Origin: Capitella teleta
Lineage: Eukaryota; Annelida; Polychaeta; Capitellidae
Assembly: GCA_000328365.1 (NCBI GenBank)
Contig: KB301531.1
Location: forward strand, 110,642-174,641
Direction: 5' to 3'
DNA length: 64,000 bases
Below, one piece after another: positions 61,424 through 64,000 of this stretch. Numbering within the stretch: the stretch's first letter is position 1; every line of letters starts with the position of its first letter. The notes beneath the pieces were generated by a model. That model was not told the DNA's origin. It did not search any database and worked only from the letters and a program-made list of their open reading frames with translations. A program made the position numbers and the translations under genes.

Positions 61424-62575
61424 ATCGATGGAGACCACAGAAAACATACACTAGCTATTCTGTGGAGGAGACATCTTGATGATCTGGGGATTCACAGCCG
61501 CTGTTCAAATTCTGTCTAGTTCTGTAACTTATACAGAGATTTCCTGAGTATTTCCCTCAACGGCATATAGGTGTCGCATTTCGTTGTTTTAGCTGTCTCA
61601 TCCGATTCCGTAATGCCGTCGATGTGTAACAAAATAAGCAAAAACGACAAATCAGTACTTTGTATCTTTACAGAACGGAATAGCGAATTCGTGCATTTCC
61701 AGAGTACAGTTAAACCGAAAGCATGCACCAGCGGATCATTTGAACAGTATGTAAAAGGAATGACACGTGACCAGCTGTCAATTTCAATCACGTTGAATCA
61801 AGAAAAAAACCCCAGCACACTCTGAGAATGACTGCATGCAATAGTTGCTGTGTAAATCATTACTTAAAATTGTAAATGCATAGAAATTATTCAGTGCAGG
61901 CTGAGCTTCCATTGTAGATCTTTCTTTTTTTTTTCCAATCAAACCAGTGATTTCAACAATAAGATGAAAAAGACAAGTTTCTATTTCAGAAAGACAAGTG
62001 CTGAATTTATTACATAATCCAGTGATGTAATTAATATATCAAAACCGAATGATTTCAACAACAACGTTTTTGATTTCTGGCTTCGGAAAGAAACAATGAA
62101 ATAAGATAACACTTGTGACACTTCAACCTGTCATGTGATTCACAGACAACCAATCACAGTTCAGTACCTCGGAGAAATCCTTTGCACTGATATAATATGT
62201 TTAATAAATTAGCCATACTTTGGCAAAATTGAAAAAAACACACAATAACATGAGAAAATGATTGAATGATGAAAATAATAAAGTTGATGAAAAGAACACT
62301 GCCTCATAAATCAAGTCAATTTGAACCATGCATCTGCACTTCAAAAAAAACAAACCAATATTGAAATAATTATCTAAGCACCATGAAATAATGGGCCACT
62401 ATCAATTATATACGCTCGCATAGATTTCCTTCCATGAAATCAGTGTTCTAGGAATTAGCGTCTGCTAAATGCGAGTGAAATATTAATCAAAGAAAAGAAA
62501 AGCACTGATGAAAAGATTTGCTGATGATGACTTTGGTGAGAATCAGACGACTTGCTTCAAATGCAGTGAGGTCAC

Positions 62576-64000
62576 TCAGTGCATGAGAACAAAGTCTTCT
62601 AACTTTTTGGGAATTTGTCCTTCGAAGGCAATGTTATGAGCCATGATCTGACGAGCGGCCAAACACTGCAGTGTTCTGTACTTGAGGGGCGACACAGAAA
62701 TGTCCGTCATGCTGAGTGAGTCGAGGAGGTCCATGCTCGTCTTGTGCTCGCTGTTTCGCGCATCTATATGCGCTCCATTCTCCAGCAATAATTTAATGAT
62801 CTCCGCATTGCACGGCCGGTTCATGGCCGCGATGTGCAGAGGAGTGTTTTTCTCAAATTCAACTTCATTGACGGGGGCGCCAACCTCAATCAAAAGGTCA
62901 ACGACCTCAGGTGAGGGGAACGAGCACAGCGGGTACCTACCGACCGCCGTCGTTTGCCGAGAGCAAGCGAGGTGCAGAGGAGTGAATCCCTTAGAGCCGA
63001 TCGGCCGGAGTTGCACCAAGCGGTACGCTGAGCACTTGAAGGTGTGCAGTTGGCGCTCGGTCATGTTCTGTTTGTTGCGACAAGCGAGGCAGATGAAGTG
63101 CAAAATGACGACCAGCAGCTGATGCAGGACGGCTGCGTCGCGATCCTCACTGGCGACAGAGCGCTTGCGTCCCAAGTGACTGATGCCGTCCTCCAATTCC
63201 TGCACCGCTTTGTCAAACACGACCATCATGTCTGGGAAGGCTACCGGGTGCGGCTTCCGGTTGCGACCCTCAGACATCATGAAAGTGAAGAGTTCAGCGA
63301 ACGATGAGAAGCTGCTCTGCGTCATGGGGCTGAGGGGGTCGAGCATCTCCTGTTGCATTCCCAGCGCGTACATCCACAGCGTGATGCACCGATCGAACTC
63401 CCCAGCGTCCGCGTACACTGCCCCTCGGTACCGAATGTAGTAGGACGTCTCGGGGTGAGCGGGTCCAAGGATGCGCTCCCGCACGAGCAATGCCTGCATG
63501 CGCATGTCGTCTGGTTCTCTGATCAGGTCGTCCAACTCCTCCATCGACTTCGCTTCAACAGAATTCTCATATGCGGCGATAGGAGATTTGTGAACGGGCT
63601 TTTCAATTATGTTGGTCTTATCTCCGAGACGTTGCTCCATTGCAAGCTTCCAGAAGGTCAGTGCCCCTATCATGTCTCTCTTCTTGTCAACAAATGTCGC
63701 CCCCAGTAACTCTAGAGCTTCAATGCACTCCTTGCGAGGCGATTGAGTGTGCCCTATCAAGTACTGAACCACATTCACGTGCCCCGTCACTGCAGCTGCC
63801 AGCATGGGAGACATGCCGTACGAATCCTTCTCAAACTGTGAGGTATGATTGAGTAGCAGCTTCAGAATCTCCAAACTTCCTGACTCGGCGCAATCATGGA
63901 GTGCTGTGTTTCCTGTCATAGAGAAAATTCTTGGCATTGCAAGTCATTACTCAATCAAGGATTCTTACCTTTGAGACTCTTCCTGTTCACATCAGCGCCC
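62576..64000 (-). CDS. FEM1B: FEM1B-like ankyrin protein (5' part off the window)
   Basis: Substrate receptor of Cullin2-RING ubiquitin ligases that reads C-terminal degrons, in cytosol and nucleus. Two exons are visible: 63969-64000 (partial, ending GADVNRKSLK) and 62576-63912, the last exon, with 445 residues to the stop. Ankyrin repeats (TALHDCAESGSLEILKLLL, SPMLAAAVTGHVNVVQYLI) lead into the family's TPR-like middle: LELLGATFVDKKRDM, then PDDMRMQALLVRERILGP with HPETSYYIRYRGAVYAD. Two more ankyrin repeats follow (FTPLHLACS, TPLHIAAMNRP) and the C-terminal signature LQCLAARQI with IPKKLEDFV. The motif LCSFPSPEVVDLLIEVGAP matches FEM1B rather than FEM1A/C. The 49-residue-or-so N-terminal part must lie to the right. 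No defect in the visible part. Confidence 0.93.

Larger units (their letters stand above)
59917..62575. other. Repeat-bearing interval between discoidin and FEM1B-like genes
   Basis: No gene recognised. Contents are a possible degraded tRNA-like stretch at about 60155-60230, two direct repeats (60347-60496 and 61278-61423), an 18-bp-stem palindrome at 60516-60564, and T-rich tracts near 61190-61246. The 3' UTR of the FEM1B-like gene must start just left of 62576. Confidence 0.5.

Noticed and set aside
62682-63709. Several plus-strand frames opposite the FEM1B-like exon
   Set aside because: Antisense shadows of a GC-richer coding exon.

Overview
Eukaryotic, animal nuclear DNA. Genes are split by very short GT-AG introns (most 43-61 nt) and separated by AT-rich DNA full of microsatellites, LINE and SINE pieces and MITE-like elements. 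I built seven gene models by hand from splice signals, phases and family motifs. Six are complete and one (FEM1B-like) runs off the right edge. The compact introns and gene content (WSC/EGF receptor phosphatase, choline-pathway enzymes, ankyrin adaptors) suit an invertebrate, possibly an early-branching one such as a sponge; the sequence alone does not fix the phylum.

Layout. 1-3.2 kb: LINE reverse-transcriptase piece and MITE-like repeats. 3.2-14.6 kb (+): secreted or surface cysteine-rich protein built of two duplicated modules, with a SINE nested in a MITE in intron 2. 14.9-16.6 kb (-): betaine-homocysteine methyltransferase. 20.2-23.7 kb (+): dimethylglycine dehydrogenase. 24.4-27.4 kb (-): ankyrin-repeat/SOCS-box-like adaptor. 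27.6-37 kb: no gene recognised; assembly gap, long (TTTA)n array and other repeats. 37.1-43.0 kb (+): cytosolic class 1/2 aldehyde dehydrogenase. 43.5-54.5 kb (-): 30-exon receptor tyrosine phosphatase with WSC, about ten EGF modules, one transmembrane segment, an active D1 and a catalytically dead D2. 54.8-55.4 kb: LINE 3' end. 56.4-59.9 kb (+): secreted discoidin-domain protein with a freshly duplicated exon. 60-62.5 kb: repeats. 62.6-64.0 kb (-): FEM1B-like ankyrin protein.

How genes relate. BHMT makes dimethylglycine from betaine, and DMGDH oxidises that product. They lie divergently, as DMGDH and the BHMT genes do in human, so this looks like an old metabolic neighbourhood. The aldehyde dehydrogenase about 13 kb further on could feed the same pathway or act on retinal; its first intron carries a cluster of nuclear-receptor half-sites. 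Two ankyrin proteins of types that serve as Cullin-RING ligase receptors (SOCS-box-like and FEM1B-like) also occur. No single undescribed system was proven. The most unusual items are the WSC-EGF-RPTP with a dead second domain, the module-duplicated surface protein, and the exon duplication with clustered amino-acid changes.
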